Translations under genes and position numbers: made by a program | Part shown: positions 47,866-56,873 of the stretch, in pieces | How positions within the stretch are numbered: the stretch's first letter is position 1 | Layout of the letters: every line of letters begins with the position of its first letter | The notes under the pieces: model-generated | Databases searched by the model: none | The model's input: the letters and a program-made list of their open reading frames with translations, nothing else | What the model was told of the DNA's origin: nothing | Source: Mucilaginibacter sp. | GTDB taxonomy: Bacteria > Bacteroidota > Bacteroidia > Sphingobacteriales > Sphingobacteriaceae | Assembly (NCBI RefSeq): GCF_028288205.1 | Contig: NZ_JAQBOD010000011.1 | Coordinates: forward strand, 62,001-126,000 | DNA length: 64,000 bases | Reading direction: 5' to 3'

Positions 47866-47935
47866 CAAATATAAAGCGTTTTTAAAACCATCGTTTTTAA
47901 ATTTAAAACATTAACCCCGGATGGTGTTAATGTTT
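47866..47935 (-). promoter_or_regulatory. modABC promoter with upstream operator-like dyad
   Basis: Minus strand TATATTTG (47866-47873); CGTTTTTAAA direct repeats (47877, 47892); dyad AAACATTAAC-N10-GTTAATGTTT (47906-47935). Confidence 0.45.
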
Positions 47936-47940
47936 ATACA

Positions 47941-47975
47941 AAAAAAGGGGTGAAAGCCGTTGGCCCTCACCCCTT
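47941..47975 (-). terminator. intrinsic terminator of the DUF6515-like gene
   Basis: Minus strand AAGGGGTGA...TCACCCCTTTTTTT. Confidence 0.65.
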
Positions 47976-47997
47976 AGTATTTTACATCGACTATTTA

Positions 47998-49074
47998 TTA
48001 ATTCCCCGGCGCATCATTTGGTGTGCCTACAATTTTAAAAACTTTGTCGCCATTGGTATCAACGGCATCCTGGAAATAATACCCTTCTTCTGATACATAA
48101 TATTTTTGTCCGTTTAGCCTCAACATTTTACAACCTTGTGGCAGGGTATCAACCAGATCGCCAACTTGTGGCAGGTCATCCTGAGCATTACCATTATTGT
48201 CTGTATTTAATTCGCCGTCTTTACCTGCTATTTGGTAAACTAATGTACCATCGTCTTTAGTAATAGGTTGGTAATACACACCATTCAACTCATAGTATTG
48301 CATGCCGTTTATGGCAATTGGCTGCGCTTTTGCAGGCAATTGGTTTATTACTGCACCAACCGGTGGTTCAACCACGGTATAATCATTATTATCCAGGCGA
48401 TAGTATAAGCCATCGCTATAAAAATATTGGTCGGCGCCAAAATAGAACGGATAATAGCCAAAAGGCAGCACATTTAGTCTTACACCTAATTGTGGCTGGT
48501 AATAAGTTCCGTAATAACCGTGGTTGCGGTAATAAAACCCTCTTGGCCTTACTGCTATATAGTTGTGCCCATAAGGCAGGCCCGGGTAGCTACGGTAGCC
48601 GGTACGGGGACTATAATAAGTATTGGTTCCTCTTTGGCCCAATCCAGAATAGCGGCGAGGGGCGTAAGCTCCATTGGTGCCGCGCGGGTTGGCCGGTGTA
48701 AAGCTCATACTCTGCTGGTGGGCAGCACCGCGTGGCGCAGATGGTGTAAAGCCATAACTGTTTGTGCTTCTTTGCGGCTGGCCGCTATTGCCGTTATAAT
48801 TAGGGTTACTACGTTGTTGAGGTGCTACGTTTACATTGTTGTTGCGCTGTTGCTGTACATTATCATTGCGTTGCACCTGCGGCTGTGGATTGCTGCGTTG
48901 CGGCTGCGGTTGAGCTTGAACGGGCGCTGCAGGAGCCGGAGCGGAACCACCATTAGTTGTGGTTTTTCCGTCACTATGATCGCCGCCTCTTTGTGCCATG
49001 GCCGGCATAGCAAGGCTGGTGCACAATATTGCACTAAAGGCAACACCAATTAATTTTATATATATCTTTTTCAT
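47998..49074 (-). CDS. DUF6515-like secreted protein with Q/N/P-rich low-complexity N-terminal half
   Basis: Signal peptide from MKKIYIKLIGVAFSAILCTSLAMPAMAQ; QPQPQRSNPQPQVQRNDNVQQQRNNN; repeated YYELNGVYYQ/YYVSEEGYYFQ motifs. Confidence 0.65.
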   Translation of the reverse strand: MKKIYIKLIGVAFSAILCTSLAMPAMAQRGGDHSDGKTTTNGGSAPAPAAPVQAQPQPQRSNPQPQVQRNDNVQQQRNNNVNVAPQQRSNPNYNGNSGQPQRSTNSYGFTPSAPRGAAHQQSMSFTPANPRGTNGAYAPRRYSGLGQRGTNTYYSPRTGYRSYPGLPYGHNYIAVRPRGFYYRNHGYYGTYYQPQLGVRLNVLPFGYYPFYFGADQYFYSDGLYYRLDNNDYTVVEPPVGAVINQLPAKAQPIAINGMQYYELNGVYYQPITKDDGTLVYQIAGKDGELNTDNNGNAQDDLPQVGDLVDTLPQGCKMLRLNGQKYYVSEEGYYFQDAVDTNGDKVFKIVGTPNDAPGN

Positions 49075-49221
49075 GTTTTGATTATAACTGATCGTCATTA
49101 AATCGTGCCGATTATTGGTGGTTTGGACTATAAAAAGTCTAAACGGTTTAATCCTTGTCATAATAACGTTATTGGCTTAATTCAAGTATCCAGTAGGTAG
49201 ACGTATTTGATGGGTGAAAAG

Positions 49222-49791
49222 TTACAACGCTTCGGCAATAAATATACAAGAATTATCAAAATGCAGCTCAAAAAAACCATCTGCCAAGGTTTTAAAACTG
49301 CTATCATTTATTTTTTGTAATCCGCTTGTTTTAAAGTTTGCAGGATGTTGTAGAAGTTTAATGCCCTCGCCCGACGGTTTCCATTTACTAAAGCCCGGGT
49401 TAACCGCATATATTTTTTGCTGATCATAAAATATTACCAGGTTAATTTTATCAGCGAAAGGCAGATAATCATTCAGATCAAATTCATCAGCTACAATATT
49501 AACAGCCGGATAGCCTTGTGCAATCAGATAGCTTAAGGCCGACGCGATTATTGTACGGTCGCCCAAAGGCAATGATTTTATATCTGATTGCAGGGACTCG
49601 TCTATTTCATCGGTTATTACCCAATCTATTTTAATCCCATACGAATTTAGTTTTTCGGCAATTAATGGAGTTACTATTAAAGTGGGGCTCCATTCTAACA
49701 ATTGGCCCAGCAATTCATCTGTAAAATTATCCAATCCCAACACCAATAGGGCCGGCTCCTGTTTTTCGCGAACGATGTGGTGGGATGACAT
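49222..49791 (-). CDS. thiamine pyrophosphokinase-like protein
   Basis: IKIDWVITDEIDES ... WKPSGEGIKL ... LADGFFELHF; adjacent to thiE in a TPP-riboswitch locus. Confidence 0.62.
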   Translation of the reverse strand: MSSHHIVREKQEPALLVLGLDNFTDELLGQLLEWSPTLIVTPLIAEKLNSYGIKIDWVITDEIDESLQSDIKSLPLGDRTIIASALSYLIAQGYPAVNIVADEFDLNDYLPFADKINLVIFYDQQKIYAVNPGFSKWKPSGEGIKLLQHPANFKTSGLQKINDSSFKTLADGFFELHFDNSCIFIAEAL

Positions 49792-49881
49792 GGAGATTTA
49801 GTGATTAGTTAATTGGAGATTGGTGATTAGTTGATCAAGCTAATCCCAAAATCTTGTCAATCATTAATTCATACAAAGGTA

Positions 49882-50505
49882 TTAATATATCTTTTGATAA
49901 AAGTCCTTTATAGCCCTACCGGGATCAAGGGCTAAGTTTATTGCAGCAGATACCGCGAGACCATAAATGCCGGTTTGCAATAATGGCTCAACATCCGTTA
50001 GCTTAATGCCGCCTACGGCTATTACTGGTATATCAATAGGCTGTTTTTGCAATTCGCGATAACCCTCAAAGCCCAGCAGCGGCTTATTATTGGGTTTGGT
50101 ATCTGTATGCGCAAATGGGCCATACCCGCAATAATCTACAACACCGGTGGCCTGGGTTGCCAGTAAACGCTTTATATTGGTTGCCGATGCGCCAAGCGTT
50201 TTATCATCACCTATGTGATTGCGGATAGCCTCAAAGTCCGCATCAAAATCTTCAATATGTACGCCTTGTGCATCAACCCTATCCAATAAATGGTAATGAT
50301 TGGTTAGAATAAGCGTTGTGCCCCATTCATCGCATATTTCGGCAATTTGATTTATCTCTTCAATCAATTCGTCATCAGTTTTGGTTAAGCAGCGATATTG
50401 CAGCCAGTTTGCACTTGCTTCGCAAGCTATTTGTGCCTGTTCAACATGGCTGCGGTTAGGCAAATCCTGGGTTAAATAATGAAACTTGGATATGTATTTT
50501 TTCAT
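49882..50505 (-). CDS. thiE: thiamine phosphate synthase (ThiE/TenI)
   Basis: LQYRCLTK; LILTNHYHLLDRVDAQGVHI; GASATNIK; VIAVGGI. Confidence 0.85.
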   Translation of the reverse strand: MKKYISKFHYLTQDLPNRSHVEQAQIACEASANWLQYRCLTKTDDELIEEINQIAEICDEWGTTLILTNHYHLLDRVDAQGVHIEDFDADFEAIRNHIGDDKTLGASATNIKRLLATQATGVVDYCGYGPFAHTDTKPNNKPLLGFEGYRELQKQPIDIPVIAVGGIKLTDVEPLLQTGIYGLAVSAAINLALDPGRAIKDFYQKIY

Positions 50506-50507
50506 AA

Positions 50508-52202
50508 TTATTTCAGCGCCTCACCGATAGGCACCCCAATAGAACCATTTGGCGCCTGTATATGTAATAACGCCGCAATGGTTGGCGCAATATCCGTCAT
50601 GTGTGTACTGCGGGTAATTGCACCGTGCTGAACGCCCCAGCCCATAAATATTAGCGGTATGTGCGCGTCATATGGGTTCCAGGTGCCATGTGTGGTGCCG
50701 GTTGGGCCCTTATCATTTGTTCCGTGCCCGGTAAAATAAGCGGGTTTCAAAATGATTTGTATAACACCGCTGTGTTCGCGGTTATAGCCATTTATTATAC
50801 GCGTACGCAGTTCTTCGGGGATACTTGCTGTTTGTGCCTTTTGCATATCAACCGCAAAAGCAACAGAAGGCAGTTTCTGCAGGTAGGCTATACAATCATT
50901 TTTTAACGCGTTTTCATCCAACCTTAAATACTTAATGATTTTATAATTAAAGTTAACCTGGTAATTATTAAAGCTAAGCACCAGACCGTCAATTTTATAT
51001 TTTTCTAATAAAAAGCTATTAATATCTTTTAATGAGATTGCCTCATCCCACACACCGGCCGGAATATTTTTATCCTGCAAAAACGCAGGGTTATGGGCCG
51101 CGCCGTGATCGGCAGTTAAAAACACGGTGTATTTTCCTTTGCCAATTTTGGCATCAAGGAAGGTTAAAAAAGTACCCAGATCGCGGTCCAGGCGCAGATA
51201 ATTATCTTCAACTTCTATCGAGTTAATACCAAACTGATGACCGATGTAATCAGGGGTAGACAAGCTCAGCGCTAAAAAATCGGTTGCATCGCGGGTGCCT
51301 AACTGTTCAAAGTTTATAGCCGCAATAGCCATATCAAGTGTAAACGTGTTACCAAATGGCACATTACGTATCAGCCCTAAATTACCCTTATATAAATTTG
51401 ATGTTTTTACCGGCAGGGTTGGTGCATCAGTGCCTTTAAACGCTCCTTCATATTTGTTGTTATCTGCCGTACTTTGTAAATAGGTATCCATTGGGTACAA
51501 AGCGCTCCAGTCTAATTTTAGATAAGTCTCCGGTAGTTTCTGATCATTAAAATCTTTTACCCATTGCGGCAATTCTTTCATGTAATAAGTGCTGGTTATC
51601 CAGTTGCCGCTTTTATCATCAAACCAGTAGGCTGCGTTTGCTGTATGTCCCCCGGGTAAAATACCGCCACGGTCCTTTAAAGCTATGCCAATAACTTTCG
51701 AACGGAAATTTGTTGCCAGCCGTAGCTCGTCAGTAACCGTTGTGGTTAATAAATTTCGCGGCGACATCTGGCCTGCCTTTGATACGGCACCCACAGCCTG
51801 TACTGTGCTGTCATCTGTACAATACATTGATTTGCCGGTGGCTTGTATTATAAAATCATTACCCGCAATGCCGTGTATAGCCGGTACAGAACCGGTATAA
51901 ATAGCGGTATGCCCCGCGGCGGTTACCGTAGGTATGTAGTCTATATTAGTATTTTCACAGCTGAAACCTTCGTTTAACAAACGTTTGAAGCCGGTATTGC
52001 CATAACGCGAATAATAACGATACAGGTAATCCCAACGCATTTGGTCAACCACTATGCCTACTACCAATTTGGGGCGAGGCAAATCTGTTGAAGCAACAAC
52101 TGCGGTAGTTGCTGCCGAAGGGATTGTTTTCTTTTTTGTTTGTGCCGATGCTATAACTGCAATAGAACAGAAAAATATAATAAAGGAGTGTTTAATTTTC
52201 AT
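50508..52202 (-). CDS. PafA-like alkaline phosphatase/nucleotide pyrophosphatase superfamily enzyme, secreted
   Basis: LVVGIVVDQMRWDYLYRYYSRYGNTGFKRLLNEGFSCENTNIDYIPTVTAAGHTAIYTG; LTADHGAAHNP. Confidence 0.88.
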   Translation of the reverse strand: MKIKHSFIIFFCSIAVIASAQTKKKTIPSAATTAVVASTDLPRPKLVVGIVVDQMRWDYLYRYYSRYGNTGFKRLLNEGFSCENTNIDYIPTVTAAGHTAIYTGSVPAIHGIAGNDFIIQATGKSMYCTDDSTVQAVGAVSKAGQMSPRNLLTTTVTDELRLATNFRSKVIGIALKDRGGILPGGHTANAAYWFDDKSGNWITSTYYMKELPQWVKDFNDQKLPETYLKLDWSALYPMDTYLQSTADNNKYEGAFKGTDAPTLPVKTSNLYKGNLGLIRNVPFGNTFTLDMAIAAINFEQLGTRDATDFLALSLSTPDYIGHQFGINSIEVEDNYLRLDRDLGTFLTFLDAKIGKGKYTVFLTADHGAAHNPAFLQDKNIPAGVWDEAISLKDINSFLLEKYKIDGLVLSFNNYQVNFNYKIIKYLRLDENALKNDCIAYLQKLPSVAFAVDMQKAQTASIPEELRTRIINGYNREHSGVIQIILKPAYFTGHGTNDKGPTGTTHGTWNPYDAHIPLIFMGWGVQHGAITRSTHMTDIAPTIAALLHIQAPNGSIGVPIGEALK

Positions 52203-52281
52203 TGTACAAGGTTAAAACATCAAATATCAATAATACAATTAAAACTGTATATGAAGTTTATGTTAATTCAAAATTCGTTTA

Positions 52282-53379
52282 CTAAACCGCAAAAGTTAAT
52301 AATGAATGTTGGCTTGCAGTATGCAGGTCGCGCCATACCCGGTTAATTTCCATATCAGGCGATGCTGCTAACAAGCCGCAATAAGGGTAAAGTATATCAA
52401 CTGTTGCAAGGGCTTGCTTTGCTAATGCCCGGCTTGTTTGGCTTACAGCTAACAATTGCTCGTTGGTGTTTTGATCCTGGTTCCGGGAGTTATCTATTGC
52501 AGCAAAAAAAACAGTCCGTGCCAATTGCAGCTTATCCGTTTCAAGGGCAAATACCTTATCGAGTTCGTGATGGTTCTCGCCGGTAAGTTTGGGTTGCTTT
52601 CTTTTTTGTTCAAAAACAGCATGGCAAAGGTCAGTAAAATGTACGGCCATACCAGAAAGGTTTACTGCCAGCGTAGCCTCTGCCAATTGCAAAAACGGGT
52701 ATTGATATAATCTACCCCGAACCTCTGCATAATCTGCATTTATACGGAAACAACGGTTCGCGTTTACCTTTAAGTTTTTTATTTGAAATGAATGGCTACC
52801 CGTGGCAACCATACCTATATATTTCCAGGTCGGCAATAAAGCAACATCCTTTTTATCAACTATAAATGGCAGTATGCAAGGCTCATTTTCGTCGTCAAGC
52901 ATAACTTCTCCATTCTTTTTTATAATACAATTAGCGGTAAAGTGTGTAGCATGGTAAGCACCGCTTGCATATTTCCAGGTGCCGTTAATAATATACCCGG
53001 TATCTGTAATTTCGGCAGTTCCGTCTGCCGCCCCGCTTCCGGCCAGGCAAACATTATCTTCTTTAAAAATAAAATCCGCAATTTCCGGCGATATAAATCC
53101 GCCAAACCAACCCGCGCCGCTGCATAGCGTTACCACCCAGCCTAAACTTCCATCTGCCCAGCTAAGGGCTTCTTGCAGCCTTACCAGATCAGTCAATGCT
53201 ATTTGCTTCCCTGTGTAAACCTGCGGCACTAACAGTTTAAACCATTTTTGCTGGTAAACAATTTTTAATTGCGGGGCGCTTAACATGCCAAGCTCTTCGG
53301 CTTCGATGGCGGCATCCCTAATTATTGTTACATCCTGGTGATTTATATATTTTGAAGGGTGGGCTACTGAATGTTCCAT
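52282..53379 (-). CDS. acyl-CoA dehydrogenase/flavin-dependent monooxygenase-like protein
   Basis: QEALSWADGSLGWVVTLCSGAGWFGGF; YIINGTWKYASGAYHATHF; GMVATGSHSFQIKNLKV. Confidence 0.75.
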   Translation of the reverse strand: MEHSVAHPSKYINHQDVTIIRDAAIEAEELGMLSAPQLKIVYQQKWFKLLVPQVYTGKQIALTDLVRLQEALSWADGSLGWVVTLCSGAGWFGGFISPEIADFIFKEDNVCLAGSGAADGTAEITDTGYIINGTWKYASGAYHATHFTANCIIKKNGEVMLDDENEPCILPFIVDKKDVALLPTWKYIGMVATGSHSFQIKNLKVNANRCFRINADYAEVRGRLYQYPFLQLAEATLAVNLSGMAVHFTDLCHAVFEQKRKQPKLTGENHHELDKVFALETDKLQLARTVFFAAIDNSRNQDQNTNEQLLAVSQTSRALAKQALATVDILYPYCGLLAASPDMEINRVWRDLHTASQHSLLTFAV

Positions 53380-53706
53380 TTATTTAGTTTATTAGTATTA
53401 ATAACGTGTTTAGCGAGGACCGCCGTGAGTTATGCAAAATATTAACATTTAAACGGCAAGCTCCTTAACTATATTAAACATGCGCTTGTTGCTTAATTTT
53501 CAATCGCTAAACATGTTAATTCAATAGTTAGTTTATTTGTCAATTACTTAACGTATTTATTTTCAGCCAATTACAGCTTTTGGTGTGCCAAGGTGTACTT
53601 AGGTGTATCAAGGTGTTCGTGGTACAGTACAGTAACAATATTTAACGGGTATAGGTTTATTGCGCATTTGCTTACTTCACGGGAGAACTAATTTTCTATA
53701 TCGAAT

Positions 53707-54339
53707 TTAATCACTAAACGCGTTATTAATAAGCTGTTCTTTTTTCCAAATGGAGCGCCAGTCAAAAAAACCAAAAATGGCTACAACAAATAAAAACAGG
53801 GTCAACGCCGAAAACAAAACGAGCTGCTTTTGCCATAGCAACGGTATAGCAAACAGGTTTGAAATATTTAATAATACCCAGTTCTCTAATTTACGCCTGG
53901 CCAGCAACCACATACCGGCCCATGCTGTTGATGATACCCACGCATCCCATACCGGAACGGTTGACGCTGTAAAGTTTTTAAGCAACAAAAATAGTATACC
54001 CCATCCCGCAAAAACAATAATCAGGGTAATTATCCACTCATTACGTGTTGTCCAGGAAATCTTTACCTGGGGATGATCGCTCTTTTTCACCCAATATATC
54101 CAGCCATAAATACTCATCACAACATAATAAACACTCAAGGCCGATTCTGCATATAGGCCCGCTATCATTAGTATATAAATACCTATTGCCGTGCCTGCTA
54201 TACCTGTTGGATAAAGCCAGATATTATTAATCTTTGCCAGTAATACTTCGGCAATGCCAAGTGATACAGCTCCCCACTCCCAAATTGTTGTTTGTTGTAT
54301 TTGTTCATTAAAAAGATGCGCCAGGGATTGAGCGGTCAT
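53707..54339 (-). CDS. pnuT: PnuC-family transporter; probable thiamine transporter PnuT by context
   Basis: EVLLAKINNIWLYPTGIAGTAIGIYI; YGWIYWVKKS; next gene after the riboswitch-controlled TonB receptor. Confidence 0.75.
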   Translation of the reverse strand: MTAQSLAHLFNEQIQQTTIWEWGAVSLGIAEVLLAKINNIWLYPTGIAGTAIGIYILMIAGLYAESALSVYYVVMSIYGWIYWVKKSDHPQVKISWTTRNEWIITLIIVFAGWGILFLLLKNFTASTVPVWDAWVSSTAWAGMWLLARRKLENWVLLNISNLFAIPLLWQKQLVLFSALTLFLFVVAIFGFFDWRSIWKKEQLINNAFSD

Positions 54340-54355
54340 AACTATTATAATATAT

Positions 54356-54401
54356 ATACTGTTTGAACAAAAAGACAGTTCCCTTATCGTTCAAACAGTA
54401 T
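54356..54401. repeat. perfect inverted repeat between the TonB receptor and pnuT genes
   Basis: ATACTGTTTGAAC (54356-54368) / GTTCAAACAGTAT (54389-54401), 13 bp. Confidence 0.7.
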
Positions 54402-54410
54402 TTTTAAATT

Positions 54411-56804
54411 TTAAAACCGAATATTTACTGATGCCAAAAAGTTAACCGGCGCCTGAGGAAAGTAGTAATTGTAGTTAACCACTTTACCACCTTCAATATC
54501 CGGGTAGGTTGCACCGTCCGACTGGTATTTGGCGCTAAATACATTGTTTATCAATAACCCAATGCCAATATTTTTAATGCCCTTTACATTAAAGTTGTAA
54601 TTCAACCGCACATCGTTCACAAAATAGCGCGGAAGCGAGCGGCTCTGCGTTGAGGTGTTATCTAAATATTGCTGACTAACGTATTTGCTGATAAAAGCGA
54701 TCTCCGCGTTTTTTAAAGGCTGATAGCTGATAGTGCTTGAGCCGGTAAAGTTTGGCGAGTAAGCGATATCCGTTTTATTGTATTGCGTTGCATCTAAAGT
54801 ATTGGTATCATAATTCTGTAAAAACTGCTGGAAGTTTTTAACCTTGTTGGTACTCAATGTAGCGTTAGCATACCAACTTAATGGCGATGCTATTTTTACT
54901 TTGGCGTTGGCTTCTATACCTGCACGGTAGCTGTCTTTAATGTTGGTACGTATGGCCGCTCCCACGTCATCTAAAGCACCCGTTAGCACCAGCTGATTTT
55001 TATACAGCATATAAAAACCATTAATGCCCGCGCTAAAGTTTGATTGGATAGTACGATAACCTACTTCAATATCTTTTAAATTCTCTGCCTTCGGGCGGCT
55101 TGCCGGCGATGAATTTACAAAATCGCTGCGGTTGGGCTCATGGTTACCCACCGCTAACGAAGCATAGATATTATTATTCATATCCAAATTATAGGTAATG
55201 CCCACTTTCGGGTTAAAGAAATTAAGCCCTACCTGTTGCTGTACATTTTTTAAGTTTTGGTCATACCCTAAAAACGAATAATAAATGTGGCGGTATTGCA
55301 CATCACCATACAGCAATACGTTACCTATATGATATTCGGCCTTGCCAAAAATATTAAAGTCGGTTTTCTTGGCGTTGTTGCGCGAATATTCATAATCGGG
55401 CAAAATATTGGTGCTTTGCTGGGTCCACTCAATATTGTTATAATGCTGGCCCCTGTACTCGTTATAGGCCCCGCCTAATGTCAGGTCCAGTTTATTGTTT
55501 GGTTTATAGTTAAAGTTATAGGTTGCGCCATAAAAGTCGTTTTTTAACCATAGGCGACGCACCAGGTCAGTATTATTAATAGTTATACCGCCAACAACAA
55601 CCGGCGTAATACCGTAATCGGTTAAAGCCTGGTCATTTTTAAACTCCTCATAATAACCATAACCACGGGTATAGTGCAGCGCACCGCTAAATGATAATTT
55701 GGAATTGATCTGTTGATTATACAGCAGCTGGTAATAATTCTGATTATAATTATCGGTTTGATTATTATAATAAGTATCGCTTGAGTTTATATAACCCAGT
55801 TCGTTATATCGCCTGTTGCCATGCTTTACACTATCCTCGGGCACGCCATCCCAGGTCTGGTGGGTTTTTTCATATCCACTAAAAACATTCAGGCGCAACA
55901 CGCTGGTTTTACCATAATAAGCACCGCTTAAAAAGAACGATTTTAAGGTTGAGCCCGACCGTTCTATATAACCATCAGATGTCATATTTGATAACCGCCC
56001 GTCAAAACTATAATGCCCGCCTAATAAACCTGTACCTACGTTAACCGTGTTTTTTACTGTACCGTATGAGCCTGCCGAGCTGTTGATCTCGGCATAAGCC
56101 GTATCACGGCGGGTAGTGGTTTGTATGTTGATGCTGGCTCCAAAGGCTCCCGCGCCATTGGTTGAAGTACCTACGCCACGCTGCACCTGTACATTATCTA
56201 CAGATGAGGCCAGGTCGGGCAAGTCAACAAAATACACGCCCTGGTCTTCCGCGTCATTCAGGGGTATGCCGTTAAGGGTTACGTTAATGCGGGTAGCGTC
56301 TGATCCGCGTATGCGGATACTGGTATAACCCACCCCTGCACCGGCATTAGAAGTTACTACCGTTGATGGCGTTTGCTCCAGCAAATACTCAAACCCGCGG
56401 CCCGAATTGTTTTTATCAATGTCCTTTTTGCTCAAATTAGTAAAAGCGGTAGGTGAATTTGCCGAAGCGCGGGTAGCACTTACCGTAACTTCTTCTGTAA
56501 GGATAGAATTATGGCTTAAAGTAAAATTTGCCGTTGTATTGGCTGATACTATAATGCTTTTTTGTGCCGATTTGTAGCCCAGGTAGCTTACCGCAATAGT
56601 ATAGGTACCGCCTGCTAAATTTGCAATAGCGTAATTCCCGCCGGCACCGGACATTATGCTAATGGCTTGTTTTTGAATGGTGATAGTAGCTCCGGGCAAT
56701 GCTTCGCCGGTTTGCTGGTCAGTAATTTTCCCTGATACAGAGAATTGGGCCGATGCCAGGACAGGCAGCAGCAAGGCAAATAATGCCGTGAATAAATTTT
56801 TCAA
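54411..56804 (-). CDS. TonB-dependent receptor with N-terminal carboxypeptidase-like domain; probable thiamine-compound receptor
   Basis: FSVSGKITDQQTGEALPGATITIQ; plug SIRIRGSDATRINVTLNGIPLNDAEDQGVYFVDLPDLASSV; directly downstream of a TPP riboswitch. Confidence 0.88.
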   Translation of the reverse strand: MKNLFTALFALLLPVLASAQFSVSGKITDQQTGEALPGATITIQKQAISIMSGAGGNYAIANLAGGTYTIAVSYLGYKSAQKSIIVSANTTANFTLSHNSILTEEVTVSATRASANSPTAFTNLSKKDIDKNNSGRGFEYLLEQTPSTVVTSNAGAGVGYTSIRIRGSDATRINVTLNGIPLNDAEDQGVYFVDLPDLASSVDNVQVQRGVGTSTNGAGAFGASINIQTTTRRDTAYAEINSSAGSYGTVKNTVNVGTGLLGGHYSFDGRLSNMTSDGYIERSGSTLKSFFLSGAYYGKTSVLRLNVFSGYEKTHQTWDGVPEDSVKHGNRRYNELGYINSSDTYYNNQTDNYNQNYYQLLYNQQINSKLSFSGALHYTRGYGYYEEFKNDQALTDYGITPVVVGGITINNTDLVRRLWLKNDFYGATYNFNYKPNNKLDLTLGGAYNEYRGQHYNNIEWTQQSTNILPDYEYSRNNAKKTDFNIFGKAEYHIGNVLLYGDVQYRHIYYSFLGYDQNLKNVQQQVGLNFFNPKVGITYNLDMNNNIYASLAVGNHEPNRSDFVNSSPASRPKAENLKDIEVGYRTIQSNFSAGINGFYMLYKNQLVLTGALDDVGAAIRTNIKDSYRAGIEANAKVKIASPLSWYANATLSTNKVKNFQQFLQNYDTNTLDATQYNKTDIAYSPNFTGSSTISYQPLKNAEIAFISKYVSQQYLDNTSTQSRSLPRYFVNDVRLNYNFNVKGIKNIGIGLLINNVFSAKYQSDGATYPDIEGGKVVNYNYYFPQAPVNFLASVNIRF

Positions 56805-56873
56805 TGTGTGTTAAATAAAAATTGTTAAACCATCTGCACACCAGGGTTGAATATGCAGTACACTTAACTTGTT

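Noticed and set aside
48490-49053. 187-aa plus-strand ORF opposite the Q/N-rich secreted protein
   Set aside because: Low-complexity mirror of the repetitive coding strand; the minus strand has a signal peptide and terminator.
53707-54339. Annotating the PnuC-family gene as a nicotinamide riboside transporter
   Set aside because: Position under a TPP riboswitch next to a TonB receptor favours the thiamine-specific PnuT role.
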